Source: JBEKZQ01 sp049509675 (GTDB taxonomy: Bacteria > Planctomycetota > Planctomycetia > Pirellulales > Thermoguttaceae). From it: a DNA stretch of 5,224 nt. The first letter of the stretch is position 1. Each line of letters opens with the position of its first letter. The notes under the pieces were generated by a model that saw only the letters and a list, made by a program, of their open reading frames with translations, did not search any database and was not told where the DNA came from. The position numbers and the translations under genes were made by a program. Shown one piece after another: positions 4,770 through 5,224 of the stretch. The DNA is taken from NCBI GenBank assembly GCA_049509675.1, contig JBEKZQ010000621.1, positions 1 through 5,224 of the forward strand. Direction: 5' to 3'.

Positions 4770-5075
4770 ATGCAAGCCACGGTACAAGTACCCACAGCTT
4801 TCTCCGTGCGCGACGACCATGAGTTCTTTCCGATCCAGCACTTAATGGCCCGACTGAATCCGAAGCTCATGGTCAAACAGGTAGCCACGGGGATGCACGT
4901 CAACGGCGGCTGCACGGTGCTATGGGGTTTGGTCTATCTGGAAGGCCAACCTCCCACCAACGAAGAGGTAAGGGCGGTGCTCGCGGAGGCGGGCTTCGAT
5001 TTTCGACATGACGTCTCGACCCGCGCCTCGGGGTTGTGGCACAGTCAGCGGGAAGCAGTCGGCGCGAAAGCCTGA
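4770..5075 (+). CDS. Hypothetical protein, 101 aa
   Basis: The ATG at 4770 was chosen because GGAG lies 8 nt upstream; an earlier in-frame ATG at 4695 lies within the putative promoter. The protein has no signal peptide or membrane segment and is not recognised. Residues 13-28 are charged and aromatic (VRDDHEFFPIQHLMAR), residues 32-58 look like strands (KLMVKQVATGMHVNGG, then CTVLWGLVYL), and residues 64-76 (NEEVRAVLAEAGF) form a clear helix ending in Gly-Phe. The segment DFRHDVSTRASGLWHS (77-92) resembles a conserved active or binding site, with two His and a Trp, but this is only an impression. It reads as a compact soluble alpha/beta domain. Codon use and the start signals support a real gene. 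Confidence 0.65.
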   Translation: MQATVQVPTAFSVRDDHEFFPIQHLMARLNPKLMVKQVATGMHVNGGCTVLWGLVYLEGQPPTNEEVRAVLAEAGFDFRHDVSTRASGLWHSQREAVGAKA

Positions 5076-5129
5076 ACAAGATGCCAATTTCCCGGCGGTA
5101 GCAAACGGCGGCCGGATGCAGTACAATGA

Positions 5130-5171
5130 AATTCCATGGTTTCGGCAATCTGTGCCGATAACAGTGGAATT
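5130..5171. repeat. Nested inverted repeat
   Basis: Outer arms AATTCCA (5130-5136) and TGGAATT (5165-5171) enclose inner arms TCGGCA (5142-5147) and TGCCGA (5153-5158) around a 5-nt loop. It lies 54 nt after the 101-aa gene and about 45 nt before the ribosome binding site at the window end. It could be a leader structure or operator of the next gene, or a weak terminator of the previous one; the nearest T-run (5189-5193) is too distant for a standard terminator. Confidence 0.4.
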
Positions 5172-5201
5172 CCCGCGTGGGACCCGCCTTTTTCCAGCCA
5201 A

Positions 5202-5222
5202 TCCTCAAGGATTCTCAAGGAG
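5202..5222 (+). promoter_or_regulatory. Ribosome binding site of a gene starting beyond the window
   Basis: AAGGAG at 5217-5222 is a strong Shine-Dalgarno sequence with no start codon yet reached. It is the second copy of a 10-bp tandem repeat, TCCTCAAGGA then TTCTCAAGGA (5202-5221, nine of ten identical), so two AAGGA motifs stand 10 nt apart. A plus-strand gene probably starts within about 10 nt of the window end. Confidence 0.45.
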
Positions 5223-5224
5223 AT

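Noticed and set aside
5122..5127. TACAAT as a -10 box for the next plus-strand gene
   Set aside because: No acceptable -35 hexamer lies 16-18 nt upstream (TAGCAA at 17 nt).
5174..5193. Intrinsic terminator ending in five T
   Set aside because: The stem before the T-run is at most three or four base pairs, too weak to call.

Overview
The window looks like a GC-rich bacterial chromosome of the Planctomycetes, probably in or near Pirellulales. This is an inference. It rests on the style of the proteins (a secreted sugar phosphate isomerase/epimerase, a small PilZ protein, a HAD N-terminus of a type I associate with that phylum) and on long intergenic stretches full of short palindromic repeats. 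No rRNA, tRNA or CRISPR was seen.

Layout. Positions 1-197 hold repeat-like sequence fused to the first 45 codons of a HAD-family hydrolase (minus strand), a truncated gene. Positions 198-645 carry no gene but several nested repeats. The best of these is a 164-bp element with 18-bp perfect terminal inverted repeats, flanked by TTAG duplications and inserted into an older palindromic repeat. Positions 646-1076 encode an intact HicB antitoxin and HicA toxin pair (minus strand). Directly upstream, 1034-1239 holds what looks like the scar of a second toxin-antitoxin pair: a PemK/MazF-like N-terminus overlapping the C-terminus of its antitoxin. Positions 1263-2900 encode a CPA2 cation/proton antiporter with a C-terminal TrkA-N domain (minus). 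Starting 9 nt away on the plus strand is a 120-aa PilZ-domain protein (2910-3272) with both c-di-GMP-binding motifs. It converges with a secreted xylose-isomerase-like TIM-barrel protein (3356-4219, minus), and a 9-bp-stem hairpin lies between the two stop codons.

Positions 4220-4434 are intergenic: a G-rich tract and a repeat element built around GGACGGATT palindromes, whose right end supplies the stop codon of a 42-aa, very basic small protein (4435-4563, minus). That gene and a divergent 101-aa protein of unknown function (4770-5075, plus) are separated by 206 nt with a plausible sigma70-like promoter for each. The last 150 nt hold a nested inverted repeat and end in a strong ribosome binding site, so another plus-strand gene probably starts just beyond the window.

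The genes do not form one pathway. The region reads as an accessory patch where housekeeping-type genes (antiporter, PilZ, sugar isomerase) are separated by toxin-antitoxin modules, gene remnants and small repeats. I see no clear new multi-gene defence or biosynthetic system. The most noteworthy items are the small inverted-repeat element with its reconstructable empty site, the eroded toxin-antitoxin scar next to an intact one, and two small genes of unknown function.
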